This document shows positions 34,101-46,100 of a stretch of DNA of 64,000 nt, in pieces (the stretch's first letter is position 1; each line of letters opens with the position of its first letter). The notes under the pieces are model-generated. The model searched no databases, was not told the origin of the DNA, and saw only the letters and a list, made by a program, of their open reading frames with translations. Source of the stretch: Pseudeuparius sepicola (taxonomy: Eukaryota; Arthropoda; Insecta; Coleoptera; Anthribidae); contig OY987298.1 of assembly GCA_963920635.1 (NCBI GenBank), forward strand, positions 114,256,035 through 114,320,034, written 5' to 3'. The position numbers and the translations under genes were made by a program.

Positions 34101-37100
34101 GGTATTTAGAATAATGAAGCGAAGACAATATTATACAAAAGTGAACGTGTGGTGCCCAATATCTGTCTATGGCATTATATAGGCTCATATTTCTACAATA
34201 ACACCTGCACAATAGAATAACATACTTTGAAATATTGGATACATTTTTAAACAATGAACTCGAAACTTTGCCAGTGAATTTTCGCCAAACAATGTATTTT
34301 CAACAAGATGGTTTCCCAGCACATTGCGCTCGTGAAGTAACAAATTTGGTACAAGGTGGATTGGAAGAAACGGCCCAATTTCGTGGCCCGCAAGGAGCCC
34401 CGACTTAACAACTGTGGCTGACATGTTTCTGTGGGGTCATTTAAAACAAATTGTTTATGCTACTCCAATACCAAATAATATTTAACAGCTGAAAGGCAGA
34501 ATTATTCAGGCTGTGCATTTAATATCCCAGGAAGAAATTAGAAATTTCTTTTATAGTCTTTACTCACCTTGTGTAATAAAATTGAGATTTCTCATAGTGA
34601 ATCGTATTTTCTACACCAGCATAAACTTTTATCAAGAGCAACTTTTTTTTGTATCTTGCGAAATAAGGTATGTTTACTCACCCTGTATAATAAAATTGTA
34701 TAATAAAATTGAGATTTGTCATGGTGGATCGTATTTTCTTAGACCTGCAAATTTTTTTCTGAAGAGCAACTTTTTTTCGTATCTTTAAATTTTTAGTCCA
34801 TTTGTCCTCTTGTAAAGTCCATCCGCAGACATACTGTATATTGATGCATATTGATATTGACAATTGTGTAAAAGATTTTGATATGAAAAAAACCCGACAA
34901 GTAGGTACATTTTTAATTAATAAAAAAATCTAAAGTTGCTTTATTTGACTTTTACTAATTTTCTTGACTAATAATTAAAATATAGAGGGCGGCGAATTTC
35001 CGGTCGGACCCGGAACATACCGCATTTTTCACCCACGGTACCTCTGAAGTGAGTAATAGCGAACTGCCAAAAGATGGTTTCTGGCTGAAGGTTGTTTTTG
35101 GGCCGCCATGATTTGTCAGTTTCTAGGGTTACCATTGGTATCATTTGGGTATAAGTATTTTTCCTTTTTTCAATGCATAATGTATTGGAACCGTAGTTCA
35201 TCTTTTTTTTTTTCACCAGGCCCATTCTGCGAGTTTATTGACTTGTTCAGATTTAGTGGGTGAGTAATAACTGCGTAGTATCAATAAACATGTACGTTAT
35301 TAAGGAAGCTAGTCCAAAATCCATTTCATTCCATATGGTACATACTGATTTATGTATGTATGTAGTTTTAAATTTTTTGTCATTTAAGAAGAAGTTTTTT
35401 CGGTCTTTTATAACAAACATTCACTTATTAGGAACCAATGTCACAGTGCGTTAAGGCCGAGTCAGCAAGGTAGAAGTAAGGTTAGAATTCATTCAAATTT
35501 CAAAGGTACAAGAAAAATCAGAATCCAAACTTTATTAGATAATATTTCACACAGAGCTTACCGATGGTAGCTGGGATGTGGACATGGGTATGTTTTTGAT
35601 GAAAAATGGGTATTTGCAGATTTTCCTGCCTTTTTTCTCGGGAATTTCAAAGCTAAAATGTATAAATTTGCGAGATGTGGCTCATTCAAAATGCAATGCC
35701 AAAGTGGCAAATAAGTTATGGCGTCATTTTTTTGGTAAAGTACCAATATTTGAAACCTTTAAAGATTGAAAGCAAATAAGTATAGTTTTCTCTCTCCCAT
35801 ACATTGTAAACATATATGGGCGCTGCTACGGGATTTGACGGGAGGACTCTAGGGGGGGGGCGTAGCTAACCTTTGTCGTTGGGAGGGGGTGACACAATTT
35901 TAAAAATTGAAATTGAATTTCAAACTTAATTTATTTCCATTAAATAAAACACAGTTCACAAAAAAACTCATTTTTTATTTTTATGTAATAAATGTAAGCA
36001 ATTGAAAACTGCACAATTAAAATCATTCTTGTAACGTGCCGTCCTTGGTTGTGACGTCAAGCAGTTCGTTGGTGGTGGCGCCTCTGGTGGGTGGCAGCAC
36101 CATGTATAAATTAATATGGGCAGCACATGTATAAAAACTACAGCACCACGTACGCTTTGTTTAGAAAGAGCAACGAGATAGTCTATTATAGTCTATCTCA
36201 GTCTTGACATTGATGATAACATTTGAAAAGTGTGTCAGGCTGCCATGTGTCTTATAATGAAGTTCAAAATAGAAAATTCCTCGGAAAACCATAGGCATAC
36301 CGTTAGCGTGGGTCCAAAGGGCTATTATTGTCACGTGAACTTGTATTTTAATAATTAGTTTTTCCACGTTTCTGAACAGGCTGCCGAGGAGAAGTATGCA
36401 AGTGCTTATGAAAATGCTGAATTGCTGCATATTTTTCGAATAAATGAAAACTCATTTTTCCATATGAAGAACCCAGGATGACTCTCTGATTCATACCTTA
36501 TTATTGTGAGAATATACGCAACATAATGCCCTATGAAAGGCATACTGAGTAAAATCAAGTCCAAAAATCTGTCACTATCTCCCGGTCTATAAGCTTATTT
36601 TCTTATTAAATAAGATATCGATCGCCGTACTCCGATGACGGCGGGCCGAGGGAGCGGGAGAGGGCAAGGGGGAAACGTTTGTTTACACAAGGCCGAGTGC
36701 GCCGACTAGTATTCTCTAGACTTTGCTACCAACTTAAAGATTCGTTATAACTGAGTTTGACTGTAATTTACTCTTGTCACTTTTTTGAAACTAAAACACC
36801 TTGTGCATTACTTAATTGGTTTGACCCATAATCATACTGTTTTAGTTTAAAACAAAGGGGTGTTATTTCGAGAAAATCATGATTTGACTGTTTGTCATTA
36901 CACCTATTCCAACCGTTATCCGGGGACAAACAGCATGTTTATATTATGCATGTTTCATTGTTTAGTCCACCAGGAACAGAACCAAGGTGTTACACTGCTT
37001 TAAGGTTTTAAAGATAAAACCTGTGATAATATAGTTGCTTGAACCAAATATTATAAAGTGAAAATGTCTTGTAGGTACATTATGCAATTATCTCAATTCC

Positions 37101-40100
37101 AACATCTGAAACGAACCCTTCAAATTATATAAGAGACATTTTGCTGTTAAAAGTAACAGGACTTTATAGAGAAGACAACCCAAGTGATTCATTGTCTTAC
37201 CGATTTCTTCTTTGGGGAACAAATGTCTGTTTATACAACTTGAAATCGATAATCGTCATAAAACCTCAAGAAGAACCTGATCTACTGGAATTCACTTCAA
37301 CCCAAGACTTCCTGTTAAGTTGGTAAGCATATCTTCCACTTGTCATTTTAAATAACGAAAACTTTGTAGGTGGTCTAATATGCGTAAATAATCCAGTCTT
37401 TTTCTCTCGGATGCATGGATTGGTGGCTGTGGTCAGCAGTGACTTATCAGCTGATTTAAACTTGAGCATAAACACACCAGGTACTCCGATAGAAACATCA
37501 TTCAGTGAGTCTATTGTCGGGAATAATTTGTCAGTTTACAATATGGATCCAGAAGAGGTTTATAATGCACACAGCGATACTTTAGGACAGCTTAAGGCTG
37601 CTTTCATATTCCATGTCTCACAAAAACAAGTAGGTTTTACAATTAGGAAATATCAGGCTAGTATTTTTTTATTTTGATATGATTTTTAGAGCGCTTGCCA
37701 AGAAATTATAAACAAATTGTTCCTGAATGATATTTCTGGTACTCCAGAAATTGATGCTATATTGGATAAAGTAGTGATTGTGATGAGTAAAGATTTATTA
37801 GATGATATTCCTGCTTCAGATCCTAGGTGGAACAAAGATTGTCCGCCAGGAATAGGTAATATACATTAGTTCATATCTGCATCACAGAAAATATACGCTA
37901 CGCGGACAGAAGTGCCAGTAGCATTGGGCTCGTAAGATATGTATAGCACACCGAAACTTGGTTTTGCCTTGGCCTAACAAATAGCGCTCAGATGCAGAAT
38001 CGTTCGATTTTTAAAACCGTAAAATGCCCTCCGCTAAAAGTCACCGCTAGAGGCGCCAGCAGTCAGCTGAAGAGCCTAACCGTGTTGCCGGTGGTTTAGG
38101 AATAAAGGTTTCATAAACGCTGTCTATGCTGGCGACCGCTTTCGGTCATCAAAATCTATTTCCCGGCAGATGGTTAGAGCTATACGAAATAATAGTGGGA
38201 TTTATTATTTGCTTCGTCTTTGCAGAAGTCGTATGACGTATACTAAGTTATACAGAGTGCTTCAGAGCTAATCATTATCTAATTAAAACATACAAATATG
38301 TTACAAATAATATATTTTATTCCTGCCTATTTTATTTACTAATTACCTATACACTTAGTATACGGTAAATATTTGTTCTACAATGTAGAAAATATGTACA
38401 GGATGTCAATGATGCCAAATTTATCGGTTTTACTATTTAATTTTGGGACTAACTGAATACTTGTTGAAATTGAAATTTTCATTTGATATCATGATCCCCG
38501 CAAGGACGTTCCTATATAATCATTTCAAATGCACGAATTCGTGGTTGAAGAAAATTGTTGGGCAAAAACTACCTCCACTACCCCTTAAAGAAAAAAAAAA
38601 TGACAACTTTCATGGTACGATTTTTAGTTAATGATTCCAGATGTTCAAATTCGTGCTTTAAAAAAATTGTTGGGCAAAACTATCCCCAGCACCGCCCTTT
38701 TAGGAAAAAAAATGTTCGTAATGATTCCAGATGCACTAAATCGTGGTTGAAAAAAATTTCTTGTGCGAAAACTACCCTCCAGCACCCTTTTAAGAACAAA
38801 AATGATAACTTCATTGTCGGATCCTCGCCAATTTTAGCAAGGAACGTTCCTAATGATTCCAGATGCGCGAATTCGTGGTTGAAAAAATTTGTTGTGCGAA
38901 AACTACCCCCACTACCCCTTAAAGAAAAAAGATAACTTTCATGGTACGATTCCCACCGTTTTTAGCAAGGACGTTCCTAATGATGCCAGATAATGCACAA
39001 ATCTGTACCTACTTTAAAAAAGTTGTTGGTCGGAAACTACCCCCAGCACCCCTTTAAAAAATTTTAACTTTTATCGGATCCTGGCCGATTTTAGCAAGTA
39101 CGTTTTTAATGACTAGAGTCACGAATTCGCCGTTGAAAAAATTTCTTGTGCGAAAACTAAATATACCCTCAGGACCCCTTTAAAAACAAAAATGATAACT
39201 TTATTATTGTCGGATCTTGGCCGATTTTAGCAAGTACGTTCTAAATGATTCTAGATTCACGAATTCGCGGTTAAATATAGATGCGTGAATTCGTGGTTGA
39301 AAAAATTTGTTGGGCAAAAACTACCCCCCACTACCCCTTAAGGAAAAAAAGGAAAATTTCATGGTACGATTCCCACCGTTTTTAGCAAGGACGTTCCTAA
39401 TGATTCCCGATGCACAAATTTGTACTTTAAAAAAATTGTTGGGCGAAAACTACCCCAGTACCCTTTTAAAAAAATTATAACTTCATTGTCGGATCCTGGC
39501 CGATTTTAGCAACTACGTCCTTATATAATGACTCTAGATTCACGAATTCGCGGTAGAAAAAAATTCTTGTGCGAAAACTACCCCCAGCACAACTTTAAGA
39601 ACAAAAATGATAACTTATATTGTCGGATCCTCGCCAATTTTAGCAAGGACGTTCGCAATGATTCCAGATGCACAAATTCGTGGTTAAAAAAATTGTTGGG
39701 CGAATAATACCCCCAGCATACCTTTCAAAAAACGACAATAATCAAATTAAAAAAATCAATTCGGGGTGGAAAGGGGTAGTTTTTGCCCCGCAAATGTTTT
39801 CAACGCGGATTTGTGAAATAAGGAATATAGTGATTGCATTTTCAAAAAACGACAATAATCAAGTTAAAAACAAACTTCCGGTCCGGGGGTGGGAAGGGGT
39901 AGTTTTTGCCCCGTAAAGGTTTTCAATCACGGATTCATGAAATAAGGGATATAGTGAATGTCTTTTCAAAAAACGATAATAATCAAATTAAAAACAAACT
40001 TTCTGGGGTGGGAAGGGGTAGTTTTTGCCCCGCAAATGTTTTCAACCACACATTCGTGAAATAAGGAATATAGTGATTGCATTTTCAAAAAACGACAATA

Positions 40101-43100
40101 ATCAAATTTAAAACAAACTTTCTGGGGTGGGAAGGGGTAGTTTTTGCCCCGTAAATGTTTTCAACCAAGGATTCGTGAAATAAAGGATACAGTGAATATT
40201 AGTGAATGTCTTTTCAAAAAACGACAATAATCAAATTAAAAATAAACTTTCGGGGGTGGGAAGGGGTAGTTTTTGCCCCGTAAATGTTTCCAACCCGGAT
40301 TCGTGAAATAAGGGATATAGTGAATGTCTTTTCAAAAACGACAATAATCTAATTAAAAATAAACTGTCGGGGGTGGGAAGGGGTAGTTTTTGCCCCGTAA
40401 ATGTTTTCAACCACCGATTCGTGAAATAAGGTAGGTATATAATAATGCCTTTTCAAAAAATGACTAAATAATCGTCTCAAAAACAATATCTCTGGTAGAG
40501 GGGGTAGTTTTTTCCTGACAAATTTTTTCAACCACTAATTTGTGCTTTTGGAATCATTTGGAACGGCCTTGCTAAAACGGTGAACATCGAACTAAGAACA
40601 ATGGAATTATCAATTTTTCAGGGGGTGCATGGGGTAGCTTTTGTACGATGATTTTTTTCTACCACGGATTCGTGAAATAAGTTATAGTGGCTAGGCTTTC
40701 AAAAAACTATCATAGTCGGACCAAAAGCAATCTATCCGACGGTTGGAAGTTGGAAGGGATAATTTTTGCTTGTAAATTTTTCTACCACGGGTTCATGTTC
40801 ATGCATCTGGAATCATTTGGAACGTCGTTGCTAAAAACGGCGCAGATAATCGGACCAAGAATACAGTGGCGGCTCGTGTGGTAAAATTTTGGCTAGGCCA
40901 GGACAACATATGAAAAAGAAATATAAATAATGCAAATATGAAAATAGTATGTAGTATAAAAGTGTGAGCTAGACTTTGTGATTTTCAACTAAAAATTAGG
41001 AACCTAAGTGATACAAAAACAAAATTATATTTATTTTCTCCCCCTATTTCGTTAGAAATACACATAACAACAATATGAAATAATTATGCTTTGCTATTTT
41101 CCCATCCTTTTGTTCGATGCATAATTCTAGAGTGGGCCGGTCACGCATAATAATATTTTTTCTCTGGACTTCGGCTCTTCTGTTCTGGCTAATGGCGATT
41201 CCAATAGCGAAACAACGATATCCAATATTAGTATTACTAGAACTAGCTGTAGCCTCAAAACAACTAATTTTTCTTTAGTTAGTGCCGTAATCACGAAATC
41301 ACCCCGAAAAAATCAGGCGCGAACGGCGAAATACAGTGCAAATAATCAAATACCTAATAACACAGGCCAGTATGAGGCGGGCCTAAAAGCCTGCAATACA
41401 CCGCTAATAATATAAACCCTGCCTCGCGCCGCTGCACAGACGACACGCGCCGTTTCTATGGTGCATGGTGCTCCTATGTAAACGTGGTCGGCCCATTAGA
41501 TTCGGGCCTATTCAATGTTTTTTAAATTGCGCGGTGTTTTCGTTATGAAATAACTTTTGCACGGACATTATTAAATGAATGATTCTTAATATTTAGAAGA
41601 TATTTTTATTCCTTGACGGCTATTTTTCAATAAAATTATGCGATTATTAGTATTCCCAAGATTATTGGGTAGGCCCGGCCTACCCTGCCTACCCTGACAA
41701 GCCGCCACTGCAAGAATAATGTAGTTATTATTTTGTTCCTTGAGGGGTGCAGGGGTGGTTTTTGCGCAGTAATTTTTTTCAGCCACGGATTCGTAAAATA
41801 CTTATTGAATGCCCTTTCCAAAAACGACGAAAAAAATAAATCTCTCGAGGGAAGAATTCTATAGTTACTGCTGACAGCGTCACTGTTAACCTTGGATTCT
41901 AAATGGGCAAGCTCATTTTATTAAAGATCTTCTCTTTATTTTTATAGTTCGGTAAAACCACCGACTGTTTGCACAATCCGGCAACGCCGCTTTCGGATGC
42001 TTTTTCCTAGCGTGCTACCGCCTAGTATTGAGTAATGAAAGTACCACGGCCGTCAAGGCAGAACTATGGAAGAATTCTTCTATAGACACTGCTGAAAGCC
42101 AGGGGAAGCCGGCTTTCGAGAGCCGGCTTCCTTTCGGGCTGCCAAATAATTACATTGTGTGGAACTTCTGTCCGCGTAGCGTATATTTTCTGTGATCTGC
42201 ATTAACTCTTTTATAATGCTTGTATAAAAAATTAACATTGTCTACTTTTAAGTATGTTTTGTAAGAAAAATGCCGTGGTTCTTATTTAATTTCCCAAATA
42301 CTTCACAGTGGAAGCTTAATTGAAACTCCTGGTGAGGGAAAAGTTCAGTTATGCCTATAGAGTGATTCAATATTTTTACAATCAAATACCATGCGTAGTA
42401 CAGCGGTTGTTGTACTCGAAAAATGTTTTTCTTTTTGCTCAAAGCTCGAAGTCAGCTTAACTCAGATTTCGATGATTTTTGGTTTGTACACATACATAGC
42501 TATCTCGCACAATACGCCATATTAGTCTGACGTCACGTAGTGGGCACTGTATCCAAACAACCTCGTAGATACATGGGAGTTTTTGTGGTTTTAGATTTCC
42601 TAAGGCCGATCAAGAAAGAGGAAAGTGGAAAAAGCTGGTCAGGTAAGACATCAAGCAAATAATAATAAGATTTTGAGTGGAGATTGTGAACGCAGATGTC
42701 AAAAGTAAGGTTAGAAATCCTTTTGGTCAATTTCTACGAAAACTGGCTCAAAATTTGCACTTATAAAGTTCAGAATACACTTACCTTAACGAAGATGGAT
42801 AGTTTTCGTCGAAGAAACCGATTTAAATAATTTTTTTAGTCAAAAACACAAAAACGCCCGTGTATCTACGAGGTTGTTTGGATACAGTGCCTTGACCTAC
42901 CCCCACTACGTGACGTCACCACTAATATGGCGTATTATATTTTAGTGCAATGTCCGCAACCGCTAGAGGGCGCCACTTATGGCCACCAATCTATTTTATA
43001 ATGAGCAGAACTTTGTTTCGCATATTTTATTTTTTAAATTAATGTGTAACGGAAATTTTGTCTCATTCCGTTACAGCGTTTTAATTTCATTAAATTTATC

Positions 43101-46100
43101 AATTCATTATTGAATCACCCCTGTAACCGAAAGATAATGCTTCACCTATCGCGCATGCGATTAGACTCTTCTTCTGACAGGGATTTGTATTTTGTGGTTG
43201 TGTGAATATTGGTTGGCGAGCCAGATTCCGAAGTTCAGGTATGTAACTAAATAATTCCCTTTGATTGATTGCTAGTGTAAAATAACTTTTAAATTGTTGT
43301 GCTTACTTTTGAGAATAAATACATGGTAATATTCCGATCATATCAAACTTATCTAACTAAAGTGATTTGTGATTCCAGTCAAGTGTCAATTTTGTCATTC
43401 ATCTACCTAACCATTTTGTGGTACAAATCACAAACGCAAACGGAAGTTGTATTCAAAATTTTAGTTTTTTCATAGTGCCTTTTTATTGAGCATTTTCGCG
43501 GGTTGTTTATAGAATCCGATAGAATGTTCCATAATCTCGAACCCAGATATCGTACCACAAAAAGTTCTGACAAGTTCTTGTTCCGAAGACACTTTTTGTT
43601 GCGTTCTTGAGGTGCTCGCATCGTGTTTTTGGCTTGGCCACCTTTTTTCGACTTTTCAACCCTAATTTAGCGGTTTGATCAGTAGTGTATCGTTGAAATT
43701 TTACCATTCTTTAATTAATATTTGTTATCTTTCATTTTCATGTGAAACTTATCTGCCGGAGCCCTGGTTTTCTGGTGCGTAGTCAATCACATGTACCACC
43801 CCAGGAGTTCAGCTTCATTTCAGCTAGCACAGGAGGAGTCCACAGGGGCTCGAGTGCCGTGGAAGTGAGTAGATTTTGTCTCATTTATCTTTTTTTGCGT
43901 ATTTCTCGAACCGTTTTCTCGAGATATCTACTCACCTAGGTTCTACGAACTCGAGCTATCCTCTGGATTTCTGCCCTGGTTTTGCACCCGGTTATATTAC
44001 CATATCTCAAATTTTTGAACGTTTTTAATTTTCAACGATACCTCTCTAGCTCTGATCCCCGAAAGAACGTAACGTGGAGTCACCTTAGATTTTTTTTTGC
44101 TATTATCAAAAATTTGTTTTACTTACCCAGAGAACATATAAGTGTGTTGAGATAACTTATAGTCAAAAACTAAAAATAATTCTCTTGTCCTAGTCTGAGG
44201 TTCAGATTTCTTTTAAATATCTAGTTTCAAATTGTGTATTACATTTTTACAAGTAAATATTTTGCATTATTTTCGCTATCTCTGTGCACAGTGTTTTTTT
44301 AAATAATTATTATGAATATAGCACTATTAAATTAGTCATACTCTTTATTATAATTAAGATAGTTTTACTAATTATACAAGTTTAAAATTATAAGTAACAT
44401 CGCCTATTAGCTGTCTGAATTTTTTCTCAACTTACGAGATTGGGTAAAAGTTTCAGTCAGTGTGTAAACTAAGGCGATTGCTTAACCTAAAATTTTCTAG
44501 TTTTTTTACTTCTGTTTAACTTACGTAAACGATTTTCAAATTGTAACTTCCTTTTGTAAGGCAATTTAATGCAAACGATTCTCAAATTGTAATAAAACTT
44601 GTTTTTAGAACATTGTGTCTTATTTGATTGCCTCATAACTAGTTCCAAGAGAAAAACTTGCTCTCCGCATTTCGCTCTCTCAATATATATTTTTTTTAGT
44701 TGCATTTTTGAGTAACACCCTACCCTAATTGTTACAAATGTAAAACACTTGGTAGAAAATTTAGTTCTCTGTAAAACACTATTATACTATTTTTTTCATA
44801 AACTATGTAGTTTCGTAGATAGCGCCCAATATTCAGCCATCATGCACGTACCCACGCATATTCACTAATCTCAATAATCCAGGTTACCTTTGGAAACAAA
44901 ACAATCACACTTAATATGCCTTATAATGTGACATTTTATTTTAGTCTACCTTCTGCCAAATTCATATAGGGTGTTTTTTATCTATTTAGGTAAGTTTAAG
45001 TTTAAATCATGAAATCATTATTTAATAACAATACAATAGTTTTAATTTCTACAAAAAAGGCTTGAAAGGGTAGAAAACTTAGACTAAAACTAAATATCAA
45101 ACAATAGCACATCTTAATAGATGTGAATCGTGTAATGGTATATTGGATTATTGAGACAAGTGTTTAATATGTGTGGGTACGTGCATGGTTGCTGAATATT
45201 GGGCGCTACCTCAGAAACTACATAATTTATGAAAAAAATAGTAGAATAGTGTTTTTGCAGAGAATTAAATTTTCTATACCCCGATTACTGTAAGAAGTCC
45301 CGATTTTGTCAGATGACATTCTCCACAAAATCCCTAGGAGTTTTCTGTTAACCATTGGTATAACATTGGTATATGTGTCTCAACCAGTTAATGACGTCAC
45401 TCATTGATTTATGATGGGAAAAGTTACCCAAGTGATACGAAAAAAAGAACATAATAAAATAAAAACCCTATTGCAATCACGATTATACCGCTATAAATAA
45501 AAATAACTATGACTACAACTAATTTTAATAATAATTTCAAACGTCATGGAAACACTTTTCATTTTGGTATTTTGGTATAATCAGCTGCTTTTGGCAGCGT
45601 CAATGTGCGGACTCAGGTAGATTTAGCTTCGGTGTGTCAAAGTGACAGTGAAGGTTTTCCAGATCGTTCAAACTGGTTCAAACATTCGGCAGTGAAAATA
45701 TTCGAGGGTTTTCTACGTTTCGTGAGTTTTACCGTTATCTGCGTTGTTCTTGTTCTCGTTACTTTTCGTGTTGTTAGTGCAAATGGGCTCGTTACTGACC
45801 TGAACTTACGACCCGGTTGTATTTTTTGCTGCATTGATGCCAACTTAGGATTTCGAAATTACCAATTGACAGTCCCAGTAAGGACTTCTTAAAATAATTT
45901 GACTATACAAAGTGCTTTACATTAATTTATAAAAACAATGTGCGAAGAAAAGTTCTTCTCATAATAAAATAGATTGGTGGTCATAAGTGGCGCTCTCTAG
46001 CGGTTGCGGACATTGCACTATGATAGAATTGTGCAAGATAACTATTGGCACAAACCAAAAATCATTGAAATCGATCAAGCCATTTAGAAGATATAGCGAA

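Larger units (their letters stand above)
33433..36763. mobile_element. Tigger/pogo-like element frame, 3.3 kb with nested insertions
   Basis: The left end TACAGTCTAACTCGGCTATAAC at 33431 and the right end TTCGTTATAACTGAGTTTGACTGTA ending 36765 are inverted copies, with TA at both borders. This end type belongs to pogo/Tigger-like Tc1-mariner elements (family knowledge). No transposase of its own remains. It contains a hAT-like end at 33571 and a complete mariner-type element at 33704-34836. The rest is unassigned. Confidence 0.65.
37883..42194. mobile_element. 4.3-kb transposon-like unit carrying two opposed satellite arrays
   Basis: The perfect 8-bp duplication ATCTGCAT lies at 37875-37882 and 42195-42202. 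Ends CACAGAAAATATACGCTACG...AAGTGCC and GGAACTT...CGTAGCGTATATTTTCTGTG are inverted over 34 bp with one mismatch. Inside lie a subterminal region, a satellite-like array in one orientation (38500-39740), the same monomer reversed (39770-40850), a hAT MITE (40864-41710) and one more reversed monomer (41740-41830). No ORF of a transposase was found. The 8-bp duplication fits hAT or P superfamilies. Confidence 0.9.

Noticed and set aside
38555..38935. 126-codon frame as a repeat protein
   Set aside because: The apparent protein repeat is the satellite monomer translated, and neighbouring monomers carry stops.
37883..42202. CRISPR array or piRNA-like cassette from regular repeats
   Set aside because: Repeats are about 120-bp adjoining monomers without unique spacers, and the genome is eukaryotic.
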